Positions 7,786-15,027 of a stretch of 64,000 bases of DNA are shown in pieces. Positions within the stretch are counted from its first letter, which is position 1. Every line of letters starts with the position of its first letter. The position numbers and the translations under genes are program-made. The notes under the pieces are model-generated. The model ran no database searches. It saw only the letters and a program-made list of their open reading frames with translations, and was not told the origin of the DNA. Origin of the DNA: CAZAFC01 sp964484675. Its GTDB lineage: Bacteria; Patescibacteriota; Saccharimonadia; Saccharimonadales; UBA4665. The stretch is taken from contig CAZAFC010000004.1 of the NCBI GenBank assembly GCA_964484675.1, forward strand, positions 46,468 to 110,467, read 5' to 3'.

Positions 7786-8607
7786 ATGGCACACGTTTTT
7801 GAGATCGCCGGAGGCAGCGTGGCCGGGCGAGATCACCGCCAAGGAATTCCGCGCAACCGGCAAGACGCCTTCGCCATCCGCACCACCGACTACGGTAGCA
7901 TCGCCATCGTCTGCGACGGCTGCGGCAGCGGCGAGCACTCCGAAGTGGGAGCTGGCCTCGCTGTTCAGCTGCTTGCGAACGCCCTGGAGTACTACCTCAC
8001 GCGCGGAGCGGAGCCGGGCCCAGAGTTTCTCGCGCGCGTCGCCCAAGAGGTCGAAAGCATGCTGCATCTCTTGGCCAAAGGCATGGGCGACTCGCTCCAC
8101 GCAGTGGTGAACGATTACTTCTTGTTCACCACCGTCGGCATGGTGTCGGCCGCCGAGACAACGCTGTTCTTCTACCTGGGCGATGGAGTGATCGTCATCA
8201 ACGACGAGACCACCATCCTGGATTCGGGGCCGAACAACGCGCCCGATTATTTCGGCTATCGTCTGCTCGGCAAGCGACTCAAATTTGAGATCGCGCAGAG
8301 CATGTCGACCGATGCAGTCGAGCGATTCCTGCTCGGCAGCGATGGCATCATGCCCGCGATGCAAGGGGCCGACCGGCTGCTGCCCGGCACACAGGAAGCG
8401 TTCGGGCCGATCTCCCAATTCTGGGAGAACAGCAAGTACTTCAAGCCCGGCAGCATCGGCATCGCGCGCCGCCTGAACCTCGCCGCGCGAGACTGGCCGC
8501 GCCAGAGCGATTCTGGCCGACTCGTCAAGGACAGCGGGTTCCTCTCCGACGACGCCACCATGATCGTCGGCCGCCGGATCCCCATCGAAAACGACAAGGA
8601 GGCATGA
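7786..8607 (+). CDS. PP2C-family serine/threonine phosphatase
   Basis: 273 residues. The metal-binding PP2C motifs are in order: RNRQDAFAIR, then AIVCDGCGSGEHSEVGA with the DG pair at about 44-45, then LGSDGIMPA, then SDDATMIVG at the end. It should remove phosphate from Ser/Thr (manganese- or magnesium-dependent), most likely opposing the kinase encoded next. The start at 7786 follows GAGAAGGGTG. Its stop overlaps the kinase start (ATGATGA at 8604-8610), which implies coupled translation. PP2C beside a zinc-ribbon kinase and a vWA protein is the TerY-P/YegK-YegI-YegL arrangement described in tellurite-resistance-linked stress systems. Confidence 0.88.
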   Translation: MAHVFEIAGGSVAGRDHRQGIPRNRQDAFAIRTTDYGSIAIVCDGCGSGEHSEVGAGLAVQLLANALEYYLTRGAEPGPEFLARVAQEVESMLHLLAKGMGDSLHAVVNDYFLFTTVGMVSAAETTLFFYLGDGVIVINDETTILDSGPNNAPDYFGYRLLGKRLKFEIAQSMSTDAVERFLLGSDGIMPAMQGADRLLPGTQEAFGPISQFWENSKYFKPGSIGIARRLNLAARDWPRQSDSGRLVKDSGFLSDDATMIVGRRIPIENDKEA

Positions 8608-10478
8608 TGACTTCGAGCGTGTACATCAATGGTCGTCGGTATCGCCTCCAGCCGTCCGATATCATCGGGCAAGGCGGCGAAGCGACCGTGTACCGTTGCG
8701 CGCCCGATGAGGTCGTAAAGGTCTTCATTGACCCGAACGACCCCATATTGGCGCATGAGCCAGACCTCAGGCGCAGCGCGCAAGAACGGCTGGATGAGCA
8801 CCAGCGCAAGCTACCAGCGTTTCCCACGGGCCTGTCAAGCCACGTGATCACGCCGCGTGCGCTGGGCTATGACCAGCCGAGCGGTGGGCTCATCGTGAGC
8901 TACACCATGCGCTACCTCGACGGACTCGCGGTGCTCATGAACTACGCCGATCGCCGATTCTGTCGTCAGGCCGGCATCGACGGCAACCAAACCGTGCAGG
9001 TTTTTCGGAATCTGCACAGCGAGGTTGAGAAACTGCACGCAGCGCACGTGGTGATCGGCGACTTCAATGACCTGAACGTGCTGGTCACACCAAGCGCCGA
9101 GGTATTCCTGGTGGATGCCGACAGTATGCAGTTCGGGCAGTTCTTGTGCCGCACGTTCATGACACGCTTCGTGGATCCGCTCCACTGCGAGCCCGACAAG
9201 CTCGTGCTGGTCAAGCCGCACTCCGAACTCACCGACTGGCACGCGCTCAACACAATGCTGTTCCGGTCGCTGCTGTTCGTCAGTCCGTTCGGCGGCGTCC
9301 ACCGACCCAAAACGGGGCCGCAGCTTGCCGAAACGGCGCGGATACTACAGCGCATCACGGTGTTTTCGCCGGATGTGATCTACCCCGTGCCCGCGCTTCA
9401 CTACGGCGCACTGCCCGACGAACTGCTCCAGCACTTCACCGAGACATTCGAACAGGACAAGCGGGGAATATTTCCGCTCAGCCTGCTCGACAATCTTCGG
9501 TGGACGACCTGCCGTTCGTGCAACGCGGTCCACGCCCGGCCCACCTGCCCGGCCTGCGCCGCCGCCACGCCTGGCGCGATCAAGCAGACGGTGACGATAC
9601 ATGGCAACGTGACCGCTACGTCGCAATTCCTGACGAGCGGCCAGATCATGTACGCCACAGTCCAAAGCGGTAAGCTGCGCTACGTGTACCATGAAGCTGG
9701 CGCCTACAAGCGCGAGAATGGTGCCGTGGCCACCAACGGCAGCCTGGACCGCGAGCTGCGCATTCGCATCTGGGGCGATCGGACAGTGCTCGCCAAAGGC
9801 ACGAGCCTGATCGTTCTCGGCGGCAGTGAGCCCGCGCGGTACATCACCCAAGTTGTCGGCCAGCTGCCGGTGTTCGATGCAAATGACGAGCACCTGTACT
9901 GGACCAGCGGCGAGGAGCTGGTGCACGATGCGCCGCTAGGCAGCAAGAGCGTCGGACAGGTGCTCGCCAATCAGACCCTCGTGTGGGTCGGCGATCGCTT
10001 CGGCTTCGGCTTCTTCCGCGCCGGCGCGCTCACCCGAGGGCTCGTCTTCAGCACCCGGCGACCGGGCATCAATGACAGCGTGCCACTGCCACCGATGCGG
10101 GGTAACCTCATCGATGCGACGTGCACGTTCGCCAGCCACCACGCGTGGTTCATGGTGACCATCGCCGAAGGCAAGGACGTCAAAAATCACTGCTACGTCA
10201 TCAATGACAGCGGCGAACTTCTGGCCCACGCCGAAGCAGTGCAAGGCGACGGCAGCTGGCTAGGCGAGAGCATCCGCGGACGATTCGCCAACGGCGCGAA
10301 TCTTTTCGCGGCCACCGACGAAGGCATCGTCCGTATCGGCATCGACGGTACCAGGCTCCAGATCGAGTCGTACCCTGGCACCAAGCCGTTCGTCAATGCC
10401 GCCACTCAGCTCCTCCCGTCACCGGGAGGTATCGTCGCGGTTTCGCCCCGCGAAATCGTGCTGCTCCAAATCCGGTAA
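8604..10478 (+). CDS. Ser/Thr protein kinase-like protein with zinc ribbon and beta-propeller-like tail
   Basis: 624 residues. Kinase domain: glycine loop GQGGEATVY (22-30), catalytic-type lysine in VVKVF (39), catalytic loop IGDFNDLNVL (D153, N158), and VDADSMQF replacing DFG (about 170-177). A four-cysteine ribbon follows (C303, C306, C315, C318; CRSCNAVH...CPAC), then about 300 residues of repeated beta-strands compatible with a propeller. This is the domain order of YegI-like kinases found with PP2C and vWA partners. ATG 8607 lies at a better distance from AAGGAGG than ATG 8604. It probably phosphorylates a partner in this operon; that is inference. Confidence 0.85.
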   Translation: MMTSSVYINGRRYRLQPSDIIGQGGEATVYRCAPDEVVKVFIDPNDPILAHEPDLRRSAQERLDEHQRKLPAFPTGLSSHVITPRALGYDQPSGGLIVSYTMRYLDGLAVLMNYADRRFCRQAGIDGNQTVQVFRNLHSEVEKLHAAHVVIGDFNDLNVLVTPSAEVFLVDADSMQFGQFLCRTFMTRFVDPLHCEPDKLVLVKPHSELTDWHALNTMLFRSLLFVSPFGGVHRPKTGPQLAETARILQRITVFSPDVIYPVPALHYGALPDELLQHFTETFEQDKRGIFPLSLLDNLRWTTCRSCNAVHARPTCPACAAATPGAIKQTVTIHGNVTATSQFLTSGQIMYATVQSGKLRYVYHEAGAYKRENGAVATNGSLDRELRIRIWGDRTVLAKGTSLIVLGGSEPARYITQVVGQLPVFDANDEHLYWTSGEELVHDAPLGSKSVGQVLANQTLVWVGDRFGFGFFRAGALTRGLVFSTRRPGINDSVPLPPMRGNLIDATCTFASHHAWFMVTIAEGKDVKNHCYVINDSGELLAHAEAVQGDGSWLGESIRGRFANGANLFAATDEGIVRIGIDGTRLQIESYPGTKPFVNAATQLLPSPGGIVAVSPREIVLLQIR

Positions 10479-10508
10479 GACTCGACACAAAAGCAAAGGA
10501 GAACCGCC

Positions 10509-11561
10509 GTGACCGCCAAGGTCAACCTCCCCCTGCCGACGCATTACGATCCCAACAAGGTCGTGGAAGTCCGGGGCATCGAGTACGACAGCCTGTTCCA
10601 CGCGGCAAACGCCTGGCGCGGCCAGCACAACCTGCCGGCCAGCGCCCAGGATCACACCCGCATCGGGCTGCTCGTGATCGACAACCAGTACACGTTCTGT
10701 TCGCCGCAGGGCGAACTGTTCGTGGGTGGCCGCACGGGCAAGGGCGCGATCGACGACAGCCGCCGGCTGGCTGAGTTCACGTACCGCAACCTCGGCGTCA
10801 TCAGCGAGATCACCTGTACACTGGACACCCACCGCGCGTACGCCATCTTCCACCCGCCCTTCATGGTCGACGAGAACGGCAAGCACCCGGAGCCCTTCGC
10901 GCTCATCAAGCACGACGACGTGATCGCCGGCAAGTGGCAGGTCACGCCGCACATGGCATCGGCCCTGGGCGTCAACCTGGTGGCCGCTCAGCGACACCTG
11001 GAGCACTACTGCCACGAGCTCAAGCTGGCCGGACGCTACGATCTGACCATCTGGCCGTTCCACGGCATGCTCGGCGGCGTCCATCACGCGGTGGTCAGCG
11101 GGCTGGAGGAAGCATGCTTCTTCCACGCGATCGCCCGCGGCAAGCAGACCGAGTACGAGGTCAAGGGCACCAACGTCTGGACGGAGAACTACTCCGTGCT
11201 CGGGCCGGAAGTGCTCACCGGCCCCGACGGCAGGGCGATCGCCCAGCGCAACGCCACGTTCATCGCGAAGCTGCTCAAGTACGACTACCTGGTCATCGCC
11301 GGACAGGCCAAAAGCCACTGCGTGGCCTGGACCATCGACGACCTACTTCGCGACATCGCCAAGCAGGACCCGAGCCTGGCCCGCAAGGTGTACCTCCTCG
11401 AGGACTGCACGTCCCCGGTCACCGTGCCCGACGGCAACGGCGGGTTCGCGGTCGACTACACGCAGGACGCCGACGCTGCGTTCGCCAAGTTCGCGGCCGC
11501 CGGCATGCACCTGGTGAAGAGCACGGACCCCATCGACACCTGGCCCGGCATCAACCTCTGA
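10509..11561 (+). CDS. nicotinamidase/isochorismatase-like cysteine hydrolase
   Basis: 350 residues, larger than the usual 180-230 for this family because of extra segments on both sides. The catalytic triad can be placed: D58 in LLVIDNQYTF, K219 in KGTNVWTENYS and C271 in GQAKSHCVAW. The zinc-type DxH motif is LDTHRAYAIFH (D106, H108, H115). It should hydrolyse an amide or enol ester, with nicotinamide the best guess, so it may touch NAD metabolism. GTG 10509 has AAAGGAGAA 6 nt upstream. It sits inside the phosphatase-kinase-vWA operon, 30 bp after the kinase, which is an unusual partner for that set. Confidence 0.85.
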   Translation: MTAKVNLPLPTHYDPNKVVEVRGIEYDSLFHAANAWRGQHNLPASAQDHTRIGLLVIDNQYTFCSPQGELFVGGRTGKGAIDDSRRLAEFTYRNLGVISEITCTLDTHRAYAIFHPPFMVDENGKHPEPFALIKHDDVIAGKWQVTPHMASALGVNLVAAQRHLEHYCHELKLAGRYDLTIWPFHGMLGGVHHAVVSGLEEACFFHAIARGKQTEYEVKGTNVWTENYSVLGPEVLTGPDGRAIAQRNATFIAKLLKYDYLVIAGQAKSHCVAWTIDDLLRDIAKQDPSLARKVYLLEDCTSPVTVPDGNGGFAVDYTQDADAAFAKFAAAGMHLVKSTDPIDTWPGINL

Positions 11562-11650
11562 GCCGGCCGCCAGGCACCGGCAAGCTCACCGAGCTGCACA
11601 TTCGCTCGGCGAGCTTGCCGCCCATCCGCTCCATAAGTAAGGAGAAGAAA

Positions 11651-12436
11651 GTGACCGACCAGTCCAATCTCAGCCAGCTGTTCCAGGACTCGGCCCTACA
11701 AGACGAGGCAGTGAACGCGCTGGTGCTGAGCGCCGACACCCTGGGCCCGGCCATCATGGCCGGTCTCGGCGACGTCAGCATCGACGACGTCGCCAGCGAG
11801 GTGGTGACCGTGGTGCGCGCCATCGACGACAGCTCGTCGATCGGGTACGCGCAAAACACCGACGCCGTCATCGACGGTGAGAACGGCATGATCAAGGCCC
11901 TCCGCGAGTCCAAGGCGGCCGGTACCATCCTCGTCGCGACCGTCATGTTCAACAAGGGAGTCGTGCAGCCCTTCGTGCCGCTCGACCAGGTCATGATGCT
12001 GAACAACAGCAACTACCGGCCGTATGGCGGCACGCCCCTGTACGACTGCACCTCGGTGTGCCTGGGGATGACCGTCGCCAAGGCGACCGAGCTCCAGAAT
12101 GGCGGCGTGGCTGTCCGCGGTGTCACCACGATCACCAGCGACGGCGCCAACCAGGGATCGCGGCTGAACGCCCGGGACATCGAGCCGATCGTTCGCGATC
12201 TGCTCCGCTCCGAGTCGCACATCGTCTGCGGCATGGGCATCGACGACGGCGAGACCAACTTCCGGCAGGTCTACCGCGACATGGGCATCCAGGACCGCTG
12301 GATTCTGACGCCGGCCAACTCGCCGTCCGAGATCCGAGCGGCCTACGCCACCGTCAGCCGCAGCGTCGCCAGCGCCAGCCAGACCGTCGGGAGCTTCTCC
12401 CAAACGGCGCTGGGCGGCTTCGGTAGAACCAACTGA
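11651..12436 (+). CDS. vWA-domain protein (TerY-like)
   Basis: 261 residues. A complete MIDAS site is visible: VVTVVRAIDDSSSIGYA (D59, S61, S63), a threonine in YGGTPLYD, and an aspartate in TTITSDGANQG. vWA domains bind a metal and a protein partner; in TerY-type triads this protein works with the PP2C and kinase. GTG 11651 has TAAGGAGAAG upstream. It is the last gene of the operon and is followed within 30 bp by a long hairpin and then a hammerhead ribozyme. No membrane segment is seen, so it should be cytoplasmic. Confidence 0.85.
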   Translation: MTDQSNLSQLFQDSALQDEAVNALVLSADTLGPAIMAGLGDVSIDDVASEVVTVVRAIDDSSSIGYAQNTDAVIDGENGMIKALRESKAAGTILVATVMFNKGVVQPFVPLDQVMMLNNSNYRPYGGTPLYDCTSVCLGMTVAKATELQNGGVAVRGVTTITSDGANQGSRLNARDIEPIVRDLLRSESHIVCGMGIDDGETNFRQVYRDMGIQDRWILTPANSPSEIRAAYATVSRSVASASQTVGSFSQTALGGFGRTN

Positions 12437-12466
12437 ACAGGCCCGCGCGCATGAGCGCGTGAGCCA

Positions 12467-12534
12467 GCTATCACGCTGAACGGCGGTGCACTACTGTGGA
12501 TTCGTCCGCAAGTGCACCGCCCTCAGGTGATAGC
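12467..12534 (+). terminator. long composite hairpin after the vWA operon
   Basis: Nested stems: GCTATCAC (12467-12474) with GTGATAGC (12527-12534), CTGA with TCAG, and an 11-bp perfect inner stem GGCGGTGCACT (12482-12492) with AGTGCACCGCC (12511-12521). There is no T-tract. A ribozyme starts 3 nt later. Confidence 0.8.
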
Positions 12535-12536
12535 AA

Positions 12537-12589
12537 TAGCTTCCACGAATGTGCATTCGTGCTGACGAGTCCAAAAGGACGAAAAGCTA
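12537..12589 (+). ncRNA. hammerhead ribozyme 1 (type III)
   Basis: All core elements are present in order. Stem III 5' strand TAGCTT (12537-12542), cleavage-site C17 at 12543, stem I CACGAAT/ATTCGTG (12544-12550 with 12555-12561, loop GTGC), core CTGACGA (12562-12568), stem II GTCC/GGAC with loop AAAA (12569-12580), core GAAA (12581-12584), and stem III 3' strand AGCTA (12585-12589). Predicted self-cleavage is after 12543, leaving the operon mRNA with a 3' end 9 nt beyond the long hairpin. Confidence 0.88.
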
Positions 12590-12716
12590 CCGCTGCAATT
12601 CGGAAAAATCATAGTCGTGGCGCATCGACGCCGACACCGTTAGCCACAGCTCCCGCCAAGACAGCGGACCAACTCATTTCACCAGATAGGAACGCAAGAA
12701 AACTCTCAGAACAAAT

Positions 12717-12738
12717 AAAAAACCACCTCCGTAGGTGG
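12717..12738 (-). terminator. intrinsic terminator
   Basis: On the minus strand CCACCT-ACGG-AGGTGG followed by TTTTTT. It terminates the 12838-13839 gene. Confidence 0.85.
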
Positions 12739-12768
12739 CGATAAAACATACACGTAATGAGTCGGGAA

Positions 12769-12806
12769 CGGCAGCCGTGGGGTGTGGGTATGAGCCACGG
12801 CTGCCG
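12769..12806 (-). terminator. cassette hairpin after the 12838 gene
   Basis: A perfect 12-bp stem (CGGCAGCCGTGG with CCACGGCTGCCG), about 30 bp after the stop of the membrane-protein gene and upstream of the T-tailed terminator. Confidence 0.7.
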
Positions 12807-12837
12807 AACCTTCGGTGGATGGTGATCCCGGCGACCG

Positions 12838-13839
12838 TTACTCCGACGGGATCTCGTCGATGATGTCGGCGAGGAGTTCGCCCTGCGAGGTGTCGCCAAC
12901 AACGTCGACGGTGTCGGCCGGGGGCTCAGCCGGTGGGGTCTTGTCCACGACGTCCGAGAGGAGTTCGGCCTGCGAGGTGTCGTTCACGGTGTCGACGGGA
13001 GTTTCGGCCGGCGGGTCAGCGTCGGGCGCCTCGATCTTCTCGAACACGCCGTCGCTGGAGAGCTGGCCGTAGCCGCGAGCCCAGTCGGGCTTCAGCACCG
13101 ATGCCTCGAAGCTTCGGGTACGGTCCGTCAGCTCGAACACCATGTACGGCAGGCAGACTAGCCAAAAGAGGCCCCGCATGAACCACATGGTGATCGGCTT
13201 GAGGATACCCATCCGCAGCCAGCTGATGAGCATCAGCAGCGGGTTGAGCAGCCGCAAGCGACCGCGGAAAGATCGCCGTTCCATGGTGCCAGCACCGGCC
13301 AAGCCCCAGTTCACATAGAACCGGAAGAGTCGGCCCGTGCCACACACGATCCGCACTTCGCTCGCCGCCAGCAGTCCGTGCTTGTCGAGGTGCTGGTTGG
13401 CCCGGCGCATCGTGCGGATCCACCACAGGCGGATCACTGGTCCCATGGCCCACCACACCAGGCCGATGATCACGTAGCTCGTGAAGTTGAAGCTACTCCA
13501 GATGAAGTAGTACATCACCAAGAGCACGATCACGCCGAACGGCATGGAGAAGCGTAGCGAGACCGCCTGCTGCATGCGGGCGAGGCGCCAGTTGATCTTC
13601 TGCGCGAAGCCAGCACTCTTGGGTCCGTCGTTGGCGCGGTCGACCTCGTCCTGGCTCCACTTGGAGTCAAACGCGAGGAAGCGTTCCCAGTTCGAACGTA
13701 CCGCGCCGACCACGAAGGCCACGAGCACGAGCGTGAAGTACGCGGCCGCGAGCAGATGCAGGCCCGAGCCGGTAACAGCGCTTCCGTAGATGCTCGTGAG
13801 CACCCCCTTCACGCCGTGCAGCAAACCTTGCCAGGTCAT
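12838..13839 (-). CDS. multi-helix membrane protein with repeated acidic tail, unknown
   Basis: 333 residues. Several hydrophobic helices (LHLLAAAYFTLVLVAFVVGA; SMPFGVIVLLVMYYFIW; FTSYVIIGLVWWAMG; ITMWFMRGLFWLVCL) alternate with basic loops. The last 75 residues form an acidic, proline-rich tail with two copies of a DTSQ-x-ELL-x-D-hydrophobic unit. I recognise no family. ATG 13839 has AAAGAGGT upstream. It converges on the phosphatase-kinase-vWA operon; whether it belongs to the same system is unclear. Confidence 0.7.
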   Translation of the reverse strand: MTWQGLLHGVKGVLTSIYGSAVTGSGLHLLAAAYFTLVLVAFVVGAVRSNWERFLAFDSKWSQDEVDRANDGPKSAGFAQKINWRLARMQQAVSLRFSMPFGVIVLLVMYYFIWSSFNFTSYVIIGLVWWAMGPVIRLWWIRTMRRANQHLDKHGLLAASEVRIVCGTGRLFRFYVNWGLAGAGTMERRSFRGRLRLLNPLLMLISWLRMGILKPITMWFMRGLFWLVCLPYMVFELTDRTRSFEASVLKPDWARGYGQLSSDGVFEKIEAPDADPPAETPVDTVNDTSQAELLSDVVDKTPPAEPPADTVDVVGDTSQGELLADIIDEIPSE

Positions 13840-14099
13840 AGAATGACCTCTTTCTCTCGTAGCGCAATATGCGCTCCCAATTCCAACCTCTATACCATAT
13901 CATATTATCCTGTTTGTACAATGGTCGAACGTCAGCAATTTTGCCAGCAAACAAGGTAGGCAGTGATTGCCGGAGGCGCTCAGGCACCATCGAGGCTGTT
14001 TTTATATCTGGTGAAGAATGGTACTATATATTTTCTCGCACACAGCAAGCAGCTCTGGCTCTATGCTCGGCGAGAATGTTTTTTGACAAGTTGGCAGAA

Positions 14100-14153
14100 C
14101 AGGATGAGGTGCGCGCATACTCGCCGCGAGTAGCGTGCGCGCACCTCATCCTG
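14100..14153. repeat. 24-bp hairpin upstream of plsC-like gene
   Basis: An 18-bp perfect stem (14100-14117 with 14136-14153) is extended by TACTCG/CGAGTA, with only a 3-nt bulge and a 3-nt tip. It lies 40 bp before the acyltransferase start in the 353-bp divergent gap. It could be the terminal hairpin of a lost gene, an operator, or a leader RNA element. The rest of the gap is AT-rich and holds likely promoters. Confidence 0.75.
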
Positions 14154-14193
14154 TGTGAGGGCTGCTGTACCCGTTTCGTCGATTGGAGAATCC

Positions 14194-14877
14194 ATGTTCC
14201 GTAGGAGAACGCCCCGCGGTTTGCGCCCCGTCGCTTGGTCTGTCACCAAGGCAGTACGGGCACCGATGCGTACGATGGCTGCGTTCCGCATATTTGATGT
14301 AACCGTCAACAACCGCCAAGCCATCCCGCGCAGAGGTGCGGCCATCCTCGCCAGCAACCACATCAGCTACGCCGACGCGCCGTTCAGCTGGGCGGCCTCG
14401 CGGCGCGTTGTGGTCGCTATCGCCATGGCTGAACTCTGGCGTGTGCCGGGGCTCGGACCTGTGATGTGGCTCTTGGGTCACATCCCCATCAAGCGAGGGA
14501 ACAAGCGTTCCGCAAAGCGGATGCTGGCGAGAGCCACGCGCGTGCTGGAGCACGGTGGCGTCGTGCTCATCTATCCCGAGGGCAAATGTTCGCCGACCGG
14601 CAAGCTGGCCGAAACCCTTAAGCCGGGCGTTGCCCAGCTGGCATTCGCCACGGGCGCGCCGATCGTCCCGGTCGGCATCATCGGCAGCAACAAGGTCGTG
14701 CCGCTGGGCTCGCTGCGTGTGCATCGCAAGGAGCCAGTCACGCTGAACTTCGGCGAGCCGATCAACCCCTGCGCGCAGCGCTACCTTGGCCCAGAGGACG
14801 AAGCGCAAGAGCGGCTGCTGGCCGATCTCCGCGAAGCCATTCTCGCACTCAGCACTCCCGAGCCGGCCGCGGCGTAG
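14194..14877 (+). CDS. plsC: PlsC-type 1-acyl-glycerol-3-phosphate acyltransferase
   Basis: 227 residues. It has the acyltransferase motif I NHISYAD (H-x4-D), motif III YPEGKCSPTG and the downstream PIVPVGIIGSN. The reaction is acyl transfer to lysophosphatidate to form phosphatidate at the inner membrane face. CPR genomes often lack full lipid synthesis, so this may remodel scavenged lipids; the substrate is inferred. ATG 14194 follows TTGGAGAA. It is a single-gene cassette bounded by hairpins at 14100-14153 and 14897-14946. Confidence 0.85.
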   Translation: MFRRRTPRGLRPVAWSVTKAVRAPMRTMAAFRIFDVTVNNRQAIPRRGAAILASNHISYADAPFSWAASRRVVVAIAMAELWRVPGLGPVMWLLGHIPIKRGNKRSAKRMLARATRVLEHGGVVLIYPEGKCSPTGKLAETLKPGVAQLAFATGAPIVPVGIIGSNKVVPLGSLRVHRKEPVTLNFGEPINPCAQRYLGPEDEAQERLLADLREAILALSTPEPAAA

Positions 14878-14896
14878 CCAGCCGACGTTCTCTTAC

Positions 14897-14946
14897 GAGT
14901 GCGACAAGTGGCAGCCGGCCAACCCATTCTGCCACTTGTCGCACTC
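14897..14946 (+). terminator. cassette hairpin after the plsC-like gene
   Basis: A perfect 17-bp stem, GAGTGCGACAAGTGGCA (14897-14913) with its complement at 14930-14946, and no T-tract. It lies 20 bp after the stop. Confidence 0.75.
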
Positions 14947-15027
14947 ACTCATTCGCACTACTCCCTTTCGCAGCAGGCCACATTCTGGCCTTCCGAAAAA
15001 TCACTGCCCCCTGCAAGCGCACCGCAT

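Noticed and set aside
10934..11650. Long plus-strand frame upstream of and fused to the vWA gene
   Set aside because: It is Arg-rich, overlaps the nicotinamidase-like gene in another frame, and the vWA protein has its own GTG with a strong ribosome site.
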